The notes: generated by a model from the letters alone, not told the origin. DNA of 22,213 nt from Candidatus Bipolaricaulota bacterium (GCA_021163465.1 JAGGWU010000155.1:1-22213); one strand, 5' to 3'; counted from the stretch's first letter, positions 15,546 to 22,213 are shown. A program made the numbers and translations.

Positions 15546-16721
15546 CTAAATTACGCCGAGCTCCTTTCCCACTTTGGCGAACTTATCCAGAGCGAAGTCC
15601 AGGTCTTCTTTGGTGTGGATCGCCGAGATCATCACCCGGATCCGGGCCTTCCCCTTCGGCACGGTGGGATAGGTGATGGCCTGGGCAAAGATCCCCTCGT
15701 CGAACAGCCTCTCCGAAAATTCCCACGCGGTCTTGGCTTCTCCGAGCATCACCGGGGTGATGGGGGTCTGGGATTCTCCCGTGTCGAACCCGAGCTTCTG
15801 CATCTCTTCTTTGAAGTAACGGGCGTTGTCCCAGAGCTTGCGCACGGGCTCGTCCGTCTCCATGAGCACCTCCACCGCCGCGATGCAGGCGGCCACGTCC
15901 GCCGGGGTCACGGCCGAAGAGAAGATGAACGGGCGCCCCCGCTGCCTCAGGTACTCCACGATCTCCTTTTTCCCGGCGACATATCCTCCCACCACCCCGA
16001 AGGCCTTGGAAAGCGTCCCCACCTCGATGTCCACGCGGCCGTGGAGCCCGAAGTGGTCCACGATCCCCCGACCGTGATCTCCCAATACTCCTTCCCCGTG
16101 GGCGTCGTCCACCATCACCAAAGCATCGTATTTTTCGGCGAGCTCCACGATCTCCGGCAAGGGCGCCAAATCCCCGTCCATGGAGAAGACCCCGTCGGTG
16201 ACGATGAGTTTCCTGGGCACGTCCTTGTACTCCTCCAGAGATTTGGCCAGGGCGTCCACGTCCCGATGGGGGTAGATCACCCGCTGGGCCTTGGTGAGGC
16301 GACAGCCGTCGATGATGGAGGCGTGGTTCAGCTCGTCGGTGAAGATAACGCCGTCTTTTCCGATGATAGCGGGGATGGTGGCGAGGTTGGCACAGAAGCC
16401 GGACTGGAACGTCACCGCGTCCTCGGTCTTCTTGAACTCGGCGAGCTTGCGCTCGAGTTCTACGTGCAGGGACATGGTGCCGGCGATGGACCGCACCGCC
16501 GCGGGCCCCACCCCGTACTCCTCGATGGCCTTGAGGGCGGCCTCCTTGAGACGGGGGTCGTTGGCGAAACCGAGGTAGTTGTTGGAACACATGTTGAGGA
16601 CGCGTTTTCCATCGACCACGGTCCAGGCACCCACGGCGCTGCCTATGGTGCGGATGACGTTGAAGAGCCCCTGTTGTTTGAGGTTTTCAAGCTCAGTTGT
16701 GAAAAAATCATATTTCCCCAT
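15546..16721 (-). CDS. kbl: Glycine C-acetyltransferase (KBL), PLP-dependent
   Basis: This 391-aa alpha-oxoamine synthase catalyses glycine + acetyl-CoA to 2-amino-3-ketobutyrate + CoA, or the reverse step in threonine breakdown. The PLP lysine is K239 in GTLSKAFGVVGGY, and the cofactor-contacting VDDAHGEG (204-211) is intact. Opening MGKYDFFTTELENLKQQGLF and MCSNNYLGFANDPRLKEAA are typical of KBL. BioF-type (8-amino-7-oxononanoate synthase) activity is the main alternative, because thermophile members can do both; no bio or tdh genes are adjacent. I chose ATG 16721 because GGGGGAG is 4-5 bases upstream and the protein then begins like the family; the frame is open to 16817. An IS1182 remnant starts about 130 bp upstream. 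Confidence 0.92.
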   Translation of the reverse strand: MGKYDFFTTELENLKQQGLFNVIRTIGSAVGAWTVVDGKRVLNMCSNNYLGFANDPRLKEAALKAIEEYGVGPAAVRSIAGTMSLHVELERKLAEFKKTEDAVTFQSGFCANLATIPAIIGKDGVIFTDELNHASIIDGCRLTKAQRVIYPHRDVDALAKSLEEYKDVPRKLIVTDGVFSMDGDLAPLPEIVELAEKYDALVMVDDAHGEGVLGDHGRGIVDHFGLHGRVDIEVGTLSKAFGVVGGYVAGKKEIVEYLRQRGRPFIFSSAVTPADVAACIAAVEVLMETDEPVRKLWDNARYFKEEMQKLGFDTGESQTPITPVMLGEAKTAWEFSERLFDEGIFAQAITYPTVPKGKARIRVMISAIHTKEDLDFALDKFAKVGKELGVI

Positions 16722-16849
16722 CGCTCCCCCCTCGCTCCTTTCGTGGTGGATTCGCCCCAGCTTAGCCCCTGAAAACAGTTTGGGCAAGCAACTAGCAAAG
16801 CCATTCGGACTTGCCACGGGTGAACTTAAGAAAGTTACAACTTCATCGA

Positions 16850-17424
16850 TTGCGGAAGGTCCCGGACCACACCACCACCATCTCCCGCTTCCGCCGAAGG
16901 TTCCGGGAGGAGCTTGCGGGGCCGTTTACGGAGGTGCTGTGGTTGTGTGGGCGGGGCTGGTCAAGGTGGGCGGTGGTGGACGGGACGAAGATGGCCGTGC
17001 TTACCAGCACTCGACGGAGGACCGGATCATCGTGGCGGCGGAGGCGGTGCAGGATCGGAACGATGTGCAGTAGCTTCATCCCATGCCCATTCTGGTGGCC
17101 CCTGCCGGCGACCGGAGGCTGGCGGAGGGGGGCCGCCGCGGGGAGGATCCCCCGGGGCTGAGCGCCGGGGAGCTGATGGAGCGGAAGCTCCTGACCGAGC
17201 GGGGGCGGGCGTTGTATGGGCTGAGGAAGGTGGTGGAGGCAGTGGTGGGGCAAGTGAAAGCGCTGGGGGATAGGTTTATGCGACGGAGGAGGGCGGCCAG
17301 GAGCGAGTTCCGCCTCCTTTGTGCCTGCCACAACCTCCTCAAGCTGTGGCGGGCGGTGCTTGCGGGGCGGCCGGGAAGTGGAAAAGGAACACCGGACCCC
17401 TGCCCCAACCGGCCTAAGGGATAG
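16850..17424 (+). mobile_element. IS1182-family transposase remnant (broken)
   Basis: Pieces of a DDE transposase appear in order on the plus strand. First is PDHTTTISRFRRRF with WAVVDGTKM, the first catalytic Asp region. After a frame change comes EDRIIVAAEAVQDRNDVQ, then an in-frame TAG (17071-17073), then LHPMPILVA. Last is LLTERGRALYGLRKVVEAVVGQVKALG with CHNLLKLWR, the C-terminal Glu region. These match IS1182 proteins (VAVDGTK, IVAADVTQDPNDVHQLVPM, GRALYARRKGIVEPVFGQIKEARG). The central part with the second Asp is missing. The TAG probably replaces a CAG glutamine codon. It is dead. It adjoins kbl and the low-GC island to its right. Confidence 0.82.
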
Positions 17425-17868
17425 ATAGAAGGTGAAGGTTCGGGCACACCCGCATTTGCCAAGCGACGGACCCTTGGAAAGCGATCCTCGCATCCACTCT
17501 AATTAGCACGACTTTGAGCAACAGACTCTCAAGGGGGTGGCGGTGCCGCCGGCGATCCGGGAGGCCGGTGGTGCCAAGACAAATGTCCAGGTGCCATAGT
17601 GCCCTTCACATCTTAATTTTTAATTTCCAACTGTAGAAGATCGGTCAAGGGATTCGCCGGAGCCCAAGAGGAGCTCAACCGGTTGTTCGAAGAAAGGTAT
17701 CCCACGCCACAAAATGTGACACAGAATTCTTGACACCACCAACTCTGGTCTTACAAGTGTGAGGGGTTTATCCCCAAAACGTTAACTGAAATTGGCCTCC
17801 GTTTCCTGAGGCGCAGGCCCCAACTCATAAAAAAACAGCACATACGCTTCGGGCTTGAGCTTTCCTGC
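17425..17868. other. Gene-free 444-bp stretch with relic fragments
   Basis: No intact gene is present. Two short coding-like tails occur on the plus strand. One ends VPPAIREAGGAKTNVQVP before a TAG at 17597. The other ends EELNRLFEERYPTPQNVTQ before a TGA at 17731, and its DNA there (TGTGACACAGAATTCTTGAC) resembles a mutator-type (IS256-like) IS terminus, which is a weak guess. CAACTGTAGAAGATCGG at 17628-17644 recurs inverted at 22019-22035. T7 on the minus strand at 17835-17829, 34 bases after the ATPase stop, may be part of a weak terminator; its hairpin is poor. Confidence 0.5.
17628..17644 (+). repeat. 17-bp inverted repeat, left copy
   Basis: CAACTGTAGAAGATCGG is identical to the reverse complement of 22019-22035. 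The two copies flank the ABC importer operon about 4.4 kb apart. Identity stops sharply on both sides. By a rough expectation a chance 17-bp inverted match in this window is unlikely (a few percent). Confidence 0.75.
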
Positions 17869-18930
17869 CTACGCTTTAACAAGAATCAGCTTTTCGGAGG
17901 GAAGATGTATCCAGAGCTTTTCGCCGGGGGATAGAACCCTCCCGGGAGGAAGCTGGGTGCGCAGCTCCCACTTGCCCAATCGCAGACGACAGTCAATGGA
18001 ATTCCCTAAATATGCAGCCCTCATAACCTCGGCCTGAAACACATTATCGAGCACCTCGGAAGGGGCGCTCAATATTTCCACGTGCTCCGGCCTTATCGCC
18101 AGAACTACCTCTTGCCCTTTCGCTAAACCGTTCTTGGGAGCCTTAAATCGCACACCATCTTCCGTTTCTAAGATCGCTGCATCGGCTCCCACCGTAACCA
18201 CCCGGGCTTTGATGAAGCTGCTTAACCCAATAAATCCTGCAACGAATTTGTTCGCCGGGCGCTGGTAAATTTCTTCAGGACTCCCCAGCTGAACCAAACG
18301 CCCTTCATTCAAGACCGCAATGCGGTCGGAAAGGACTAGCGCCTCAGCCTGGTCATGGGTGACATATATGGCCGTTATCCCAAGTTGCCGCTGAAGCTCC
18401 CTAATCTCAAACCTCATCTCCTCCCGGAGTTTGGCGTCCAAATTGGAAAGCGGTTCATCTAGGAGAAGTACTCGGGGTCGAAGCACTAACGCCCGGGCCA
18501 GCGCCACCCGCTGTTGTTGCCCTCCAGAAAGCTGGCGGGGATAGCGATCCTCCATCCCGGAAAGCCTCACGAGGGAAAGTACCTCGCGTACCCTCTGCCT
18601 GATCTCTTCTCTAGGAGTATGGCGGAGCTGAAGGCCGAACGCTAGGTTTTGGAAAACGGTCATATGCGGCCACAGGGCATAATTCTGAAACACGAACCCG
18701 ATGTCGCGCTTCTCCGGAGGAAGCCGCGTTACCTCCTCCTTCCCTAAGAAGATGCGCCCTTCGTCCGGAATAATGAAGCCGGCGATGCACCTCAAGGTGG
18801 TGGTCTTCCCACATCCGGAGGGACCAAGCAGCGTAAGTATCTCTCCATCGCGCACGGTCAAATTGAGGTGATCAACCGCGGTCACTTTCCCGTAACGCTT
18901 GGTAACACCGTCCAATTTCACCTCGGGCAT
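17869..18930 (-). CDS. ABC importer ATPase with TOBE domain (PotA/FbpC/CUT1 type)
   Basis: This 353-aa ATPase serves the importer encoded upstream. Walker A is GPSGCGKT (36-43), the Q-loop Q82 is in FQNYALWPHMT, the signature is LSGGQ (134-138), Walker B is LLLDE (155-159), and the switch His is in VTHDQAEAL. Residues from about 235 form a TOBE regulatory domain with AIRPEHVEI. The set PHMTVFQNLAFGLQ is shared by polyamine, iron, thiamine and CUT1 sugar transporters, so the ATPase alone does not name the substrate. ATG 18930 has GGGAGG six bases upstream and lies 18 bp after the permease stop. It is the last gene of the operon. Confidence 0.95.
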   Translation of the reverse strand: MPEVKLDGVTKRYGKVTAVDHLNLTVRDGEILTLLGPSGCGKTTTLRCIAGFIIPDEGRIFLGKEEVTRLPPEKRDIGFVFQNYALWPHMTVFQNLAFGLQLRHTPREEIRQRVREVLSLVRLSGMEDRYPRQLSGGQQQRVALARALVLRPRVLLLDEPLSNLDAKLREEMRFEIRELQRQLGITAIYVTHDQAEALVLSDRIAVLNEGRLVQLGSPEEIYQRPANKFVAGFIGLSSFIKARVVTVGADAAILETEDGVRFKAPKNGLAKGQEVVLAIRPEHVEILSAPSEVLDNVFQAEVMRAAYLGNSIDCRLRLGKWELRTQLPPGRVLSPGEKLWIHLPSEKLILVKA

Positions 18931-18948
18931 CTTTCCTCCCCTTGATGT

Positions 18949-19776
18949 TCATCTGATGATTCCTCCCATGTACTCGGGGCGGAGCACTTTCTGGATAAGA
19001 ACCATAAAAAGGAGGCTCGGGATGAGGAGGACAATGGCGATTACTGAAGCGAACTGCATGTTATAACCGCTTGAGGAGTAAAGCAACATGGGAAGGGTAG
19101 TCACGAACGGAAGACCGATGAAAAAAGTGCCCGTGAATTCTGTCAAAGAGGTGATGAACACGAACACAGTGCTTACCAGAAGCCCTGGCGCTGCCAAGGG
19201 CAGAAGAACCTTCCAAAACGTACACCAGCGGGTCGCCCCCACGCTTCGGGCAGCCTCTTCCAGCTCCTGAGGTATGGCTTTGAAAGCGGAGGTAGTAATC
19301 CATACTCCGAAGATCAAACACACAAGGATATGGATGAGGATCACTCCCGGCACAGTTCCCGCCAGCCCCCACCGGGTGAAGGCAGGAAGGAGGTTAACAA
19401 AGATTGGTTGTTGGGGAAAAGCCTTGGGCATAAGGAAAAGGAGAAGGATCAAGGCCTTAAGTGGTACTCGGAACCGGGCCAACGCATATCCCGCGGGGAT
19501 GGCCATCACCATCACTAATGCCGTTGAGGTCACCGCCACTAATATGCTCGTTCCAAACGCGTCCCAGATGCTTACAGCCGCAATGGCCCAATCCCTTTGC
19601 AATCCCAATGCCTGTTTCCAGTAAGCCAGGCCAATCTCCTGGGGGAGCACGTGGGGCCAGTACCAGCGAATGGCAATGGACCAGATCACTAAGCTGGAGA
19701 TGGGGCCGAATACTAAGAAGAAAACCAGACATAACAGTAAGCCCTCTAACAAGACCCGCTGCCATTTAGTACCCAT
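18949..19776 (-). CDS. ABC importer permease 2 (MalG/PotC-like)
   Basis: This 275-aa membrane protein has six predicted helices, the first at about 9-33. The EAA loop that docks on the ATPase is EEAARSVGATRWCTFWKVLLPLAAPG (around 180-205). Together with the upstream permease it forms the heterodimeric channel. ATG 19776 has GGAGGAGG just upstream and overlaps the upstream permease stop by 11 bp, which suggests translational coupling. The C-terminal EYMGGIIR is typical of this subunit class. The substrate is not readable. Confidence 0.94.
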   Translation of the reverse strand: MGTKWQRVLLEGLLLCLVFFLVFGPISSLVIWSIAIRWYWPHVLPQEIGLAYWKQALGLQRDWAIAAVSIWDAFGTSILVAVTSTALVMVMAIPAGYALARFRVPLKALILLLFLMPKAFPQQPIFVNLLPAFTRWGLAGTVPGVILIHILVCLIFGVWITTSAFKAIPQELEEAARSVGATRWCTFWKVLLPLAAPGLLVSTVFVFITSLTEFTGTFFIGLPFVTTLPMLLYSSSGYNMQFASVIAIVLLIPSLLFMVLIQKVLRPEYMGGIIR

Positions 19777-20641
19777 AGACCTCCTCCCGTACCGTGCGGC
19801 GCAAATAATAGATCGCCATCACACCCACAATGAGGTAGAGGAAAACGCCCAATGCGCTCGCCACCTGATAGTCCCCGAAGTATGTGACCCGATGGGCGAT
19901 GTCAACGGTCACCGTAGTGGGGGTTCCGGCCACGATCATGTAGGGAAGCGTAAAGGTGCTTACGATGGTGCAAAACGTGAGGACCACGGCGATGGCGATT
20001 GTGGGTTTTATCATCGGAAGGAGTATCCGCAAGACCACATGATGGGTTTTTGCCCCCACGCTCCGAGCAGCCTCGACATAAGCGTCGTCAATCACTTGCA
20101 AACCGCTCAGGACAATGAATGTAATGAATGGCGTTTCCTTCCAGATAAAGCCAAAAGTAAGGCCCCAGATGTTAAATAGCCGCAACGGGGCATCGATGTC
20201 TACAAGACCCATGTTCGCGAGCAGGACATTGAGGAGTCCGTGGGGCGCAAGGAAGCTACGCATCATTTGAGCCACCACCACGTATGGAAGGAAGATACCC
20301 AAACGGCTTATGGAATTGACGAGCCGGGCTACTCGCGAATTGCTCAAGCGGATATAGGCAGCGAGGGCGAGGCCCAGTATGGTGGAGATAAGGGTCCCCA
20401 ATATCGCAACCTGGATGGAAAAGAGGATGTCACGTCCATATAAGGATACCGCCTTGTGGTAGTTCACTAACGAGAGGCTACCGGATTCGTCCGTGAAGCT
20501 GCGGATGATGGATAGGGCGAAGGGATAGACATACATAACAAGGATGAAAGTAACGGCCGGCAATAAAAGAAACAAGGGGAGGAACCCCTCGGTTCCTCCC
20601 CTGGCTCCCCTAGCTTCAGCCGCCGATGACCCACTTCTCAT
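19766..20641 (-). CDS. ABC importer permease 1 (MalF/PotB-like)
   Basis: This 291-aa membrane protein has six predicted helices, starting FLPLFLLLPAVTFILVMYVYPFALS. The EAA loop is VEAARSVGAKTHHVVLRILLPMIKPT. ATG 20641 is preferred because GGAG lies 4-5 bases upstream; it overlaps the binding-protein gene by 26 bp. The frame is open to 20809, but that extension overlaps the binding-protein gene by nearly 200 bp and has no family resemblance. Codons 14-22 lie on an 11-bp perfect stem-loop (20576-20601), so the N-terminal GGTEGFLP is written in a structured RNA. A TTG start past the hairpin at 20575 cannot be excluded. Confidence 0.92.
   Translation of the reverse strand: MRSGSSAAEARGARGGTEGFLPLFLLLPAVTFILVMYVYPFALSIIRSFTDESGSLSLVNYHKAVSLYGRDILFSIQVAILGTLISTILGLALAAYIRLSNSRVARLVNSISRLGIFLPYVVVAQMMRSFLAPHGLLNVLLANMGLVDIDAPLRLFNIWGLTFGFIWKETPFITFIVLSGLQVIDDAYVEAARSVGAKTHHVVLRILLPMIKPTIAIAVVLTFCTIVSTFTLPYMIVAGTPTTVTVDIAHRVTYFGDYQVASALGVFLYLIVGVMAIYYLRRTVREEVYGY
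20576..20601 (-). terminator. Perfect 11-bp stem-loop with T-rich tail at SBP/permease junction
   Basis: GGGGAGGAACC and GGTTCCTCCCC pair perfectly around a four-base loop. On the minus strand the stem is followed by TTGTTTCTTTTATT. It begins 15 bases after the binding-protein stop codon, and the whole hairpin lies inside the permease 5' coding region. In binding-protein operons such structures commonly stop part of transcription or protect the upstream mRNA, which gives more binding protein than permease. Confidence 0.75.
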
Positions 20642-21776
20642 AGGACTCCAATACCGCCTTGAAGTAAGGGGAAAGCGGAAATGCCAGACCCTTTTCCTGG
20701 AGCTCCTTCGGGGTGATATCGCGGTATAATCTCTCATAAGCCTCGGGGCTAACGTAATCCTTGACATATGTGCCGTCAATTCCGGGATACCAGTTGTACA
20801 TCTCCACAATGACCTTGCCCTGAACCTCGGGGCTGGTCACGAATTCCACGAATTTCTTCGCCCACTCCACGTTCCTTGCCTTGGCAGGAATAACAAAGTA
20901 CATGGGCTGGCCGGGCATTCCGGGGGCAGGTAGCACAAGGCGCATGTTGGGATCCATCTTCCCGGTGAGCATAAAGGTATAGAACATATCGACCCATACT
21001 GGCCCCATCCAGATCTCACCCCGATTCAGGGCGTCCAGGGTTCCCACGTTTCCAGCGGTAATCGTGACGTACTTGTTGAATTCCTCCAATTCCTTAAACA
21101 CCGGCTCCCAGTTAGCTACTTCCTCTTCCTCGAAGGGCCCGGTGATGGCGTATTTCTCGTACTTTCCGGTCTTCCAATAGACCCAGGCGTTTACGAAAGA
21201 CACACCGGACATCCCGCCCTTGATCCCATTGTAACCGAACTTACCCGGATGGGCTTTGACCCATTCCACCAGCTCGTCGAAGGTCCGCGGTGGCTCAGGC
21301 ACATACTTCGGGTTGTAAGCAATAGCCGTTTGGCTGTGGAACATGGGCATCACATACCCTTGGACCGGGACACCTAGGGCGTACTTGGCGTGGGGTGAGG
21401 TCACGTACTTCCAGGTTTCGAGATCTTGAGCGTATTGAAGCAAAAGCTCGTTGAGATCGCCGTATTCGTCCTTCACCCAACTGAGAAAGATTTGATGTAC
21501 CATAGCCACGTCAACGTCCCACGTCTCCTTACCAGCAGCCTTCTCTGCACGGAGCTTCTCGAAGATCAAACGCGAGCCGGCGTCGCCGGGACCAGTATGA
21601 ATGGTACGAAGGTCTACCTCAGGGTAGCGTTCAGAGAACATTGGTCCAATGACGTTTTGGGCCAACGCCAACATGTTAATATCGCCAGCGGTCATATAAA
21701 GAAGCGTAACCTTTGCATGCAAGATAGCACCAAAGAGAAGAAACGCCATACCCAAAAGCAACAGTTTACGCCACAT
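20616..21776 (-). CDS. ABC importer substrate-binding protein (family 1)
   Basis: This 386-aa exported protein delivers the ligand to the two permeases. Residues 1-21 form a Sec signal peptide ending near ILHAK; there is no lipobox Cys, so it is soluble in a periplasm-like space. The mature part starts VTLLYMTAGDINMLALAQNVIGPMF and has family-1 features: DVDVAMVHQ, a TFDELVEWVKAHPGKFGYNG hinge region, WMGPVWVDMF, and AKARNVEWAKKFVEFVTSPEVQGK near the C-terminus. Overall it looks closest to YnjB/polyamine/iron-type binding proteins, but the operator upstream hints at sugar control, so the ligand is open. ATG 21776 has AAGGAGGG with ideal spacing. It is the first gene of the operon. Confidence 0.93.
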   Translation of the reverse strand: MWRKLLLLGMAFLLFGAILHAKVTLLYMTAGDINMLALAQNVIGPMFSERYPEVDLRTIHTGPGDAGSRLIFEKLRAEKAAGKETWDVDVAMVHQIFLSWVKDEYGDLNELLLQYAQDLETWKYVTSPHAKYALGVPVQGYVMPMFHSQTAIAYNPKYVPEPPRTFDELVEWVKAHPGKFGYNGIKGGMSGVSFVNAWVYWKTGKYEKYAITGPFEEEEVANWEPVFKELEEFNKYVTITAGNVGTLDALNRGEIWMGPVWVDMFYTFMLTGKMDPNMRLVLPAPGMPGQPMYFVIPAKARNVEWAKKFVEFVTSPEVQGKVIVEMYNWYPGIDGTYVKDYVSPEAYERLYRDITPKELQEKGLAFPLSPYFKAVLESYEKWVIGG

Positions 21777-21849
21777 GCTTCCCTCCTTTTACCTTAAATG
21801 GACTTGCAAAAAGATGTCTTTTCCTTTTGTCTATCTCACCTCCTCCCCT

Positions 21850-21863
21850 TCCAAACGTTTACA
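21850..21863. promoter_or_regulatory. LacI/cre-type operator over the predicted transcription start
   Basis: On the minus strand TGTAAACGTTTGGA matches 13 of 14 positions of the cre consensus TGWAARCGYTWNCA, with a perfect AAACGTTT core and central CG. It covers about +1 to +13 of the predicted transcript, where a LacI-family repressor or CcpA would block the polymerase. No regulator gene is in the window. Confidence 0.55.
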
Positions 21864-21868
21864 AAATC

Positions 21869-21897
21869 ATTATGCACGGCGAACGGAATCCTGTCAA
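21869..21897 (-). promoter_or_regulatory. Strong sigma-70-type promoter of ABC importer operon
   Basis: On the minus strand TTGACA (21897-21892, perfect) and CATAAT (21874-21869, 5/6) are separated by 17 bases. This is the best promoter in the window. The start would be near 21862, giving a leader of about 85 bases. That leader contains AGGAGGTGA (21844-21836), a perfect anti-SD match with no start codon at a usable distance, well upstream of the real SD. Confidence 0.8.
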
Positions 21898-21919
21898 GCA
21901 CAGGAGGGCTGGCCCTGTT

Positions 21920-21984
21920 AAAAAAACGGGGTTCTCCTTTTAGGCAAACTTTCTATGGTGAACAACCATGAGAGGAGAACCCCG
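21920..21984 (-). terminator. Rho-independent terminator with nested hairpin
   Basis: CGGGGTTCTCCT (21927-21938) and AGGAGAACCCCG (21973-21984) are perfect 12-bp arms. On the minus strand the stem is followed directly by T7 (21926-21920). The 34-base interior holds a small inner pair, ATGGT/ACCAT. It would end transcripts coming from the right, insulating the importer promoter that begins about 23 bases further on. It could also be the end of an IS element. Confidence 0.65.
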
Positions 21985-22013
21985 GCTGAGTTTCAGGAAA
22001 TTGGGGCACCTTC

Positions 22014-22211
22014 TCAAGCCGATCTTCTACAGTTGAGCGGGGGTGAGGCAGCGGAAATGCCCTTGCCATGGGGATCCAGTTCCGAAAATCCTCGAAATGT
22101 AGTGCCAACAAAGTGACGAATGTCTCCCAATCAAACCTTCACAAAGCGGTCAATTTCCCGTAAATTCGTGGTGCAATGTTCGTGCGCCTCAAACGCGCGG
22201 GGAAGTACACC
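22014..22211 (-). pseudogene. Transposase-like C-terminal fragment with in-frame TGA
   Basis: The minus frame from the window edge reads AFEAHEHCTTNLREIDRFVKV, then TGA (22133-22131), then LGDIRHFVGTTFRGFSEL and on to a TGA at 22016. The text has the look of a DDE transposase C-terminus but I cannot assign a family. It is cut by the window edge. The right copy of the 17-bp inverted repeat (22019-22035) lies at its 3' end, and the terminator at 21920-21984 follows it. A chance open stretch is possible. Confidence 0.4.
22019..22035 (-). repeat. 17-bp inverted repeat, right copy
   Basis: The minus strand reads CAACTGTAGAAGATCGG, identical to 17628-17644 on the plus strand. It is placed so that the two copies face each other across the ABC importer operon. 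Confidence 0.75.
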
Positions 22212-22213
22212 TA

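Noticed and set aside
14496..16772. A 758-codon open frame on the plus strand opposite the exporter and kbl genes
   Set aside because: It is the antisense shadow of GC-rich minus-strand genes with clear family motifs; its translation is low-complexity Gly/Pro/His-rich text without domains.
16861..16890. Run of ACC triplets and CAC repeats near the IS1182 remnant
   Set aside because: It is part of the degraded HTTTISRF transposase coding sequence, with one extra triplet; not a separate repeat array.
13652..22133. Recoding of TGA as a sense codon (Trp, Gly or Sec), suggested by two frames that continue through TGA
   Set aside because: thrS, gyrA, tyrS, mutS2 and others end naturally in TGA at the expected family length, and both read-through cases lie in decayed sequence.
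1..22213. tRNA, rRNA or CRISPR array anywhere in the window
   Set aside because: No cloverleaf with CCA-end geometry, no rRNA-like conserved text, and no spaced direct repeats were found by eye in the intergenic stretches.

Overview
This is a GC-rich bacterial chromosome segment from an organism I cannot name. It uses many GGG, CGG and AGG codons, mostly ATG starts and strong Shine-Dalgarno (SD) sites. The style fits a thermophile-like uncultivated lineage such as Bipolaricaulota or a similar phylum, but that is a guess. Stops are TGA, TAG and TAA, so I assume the standard bacterial code.

Region 1 (1-7886) is housekeeping. alaS (cut at the left edge), tyrS and gyrA lie on the minus strand. 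thrS faces them across a 162-bp divergent spacer that holds promoter-like boxes and a 14-bp perfect palindrome. gyrA and tyrS are tightly linked.

Region 2 (7887-13744) has a lone HEAT-like helical gene on the plus strand. Converging on it is a compact minus-strand operon: fabK-like enoyl-ACP reductase, mutS2, HD-domain protein, TatT-like secreted protein, orphan 102-aa protein. Neighbours abut, overlap by one base, or are separated by short gaps. The FabK-like protein lacks a block of about 33 residues containing the FMN phosphate-binding motif. Upstream is a decayed plus-strand TatT/TPR-like remnant with an in-frame TGA.

Region 3 (13739-16721) holds a two-gene ABC-2 exporter (ATPase plus permease) and kbl, all on the minus strand.

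Region 4 (16850-22213) looks like acquired DNA. A wrecked IS1182-type transposase and a 444-bp graveyard of fragments lead into a four-gene minus-strand ABC importer: binding protein, two permeases, ATPase. Hand-counted lines in this operon are about 53-57 % GC, against 72-78 % in two lines of the housekeeping part. A 17-bp sequence occurs in inverted orientation on both sides of the operon. The operon has the best promoter in the window, with a LacI/cre-type operator over the predicted transcription start and a stem-loop with a T-rich tail at the binding-protein/permease junction. A strong terminator and a transposase-like C-terminal fragment lie upstream of it.

A thread running through the window is a heptanucleotide tandem repeat (consensus GTRAYGS). 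It occurs at three sites: twice inside the alaS coding sequence, and once where it supplies the mutS2 stop codon and runs into the SD of the next gene. I see no tRNA, rRNA, riboswitch or CRISPR array.
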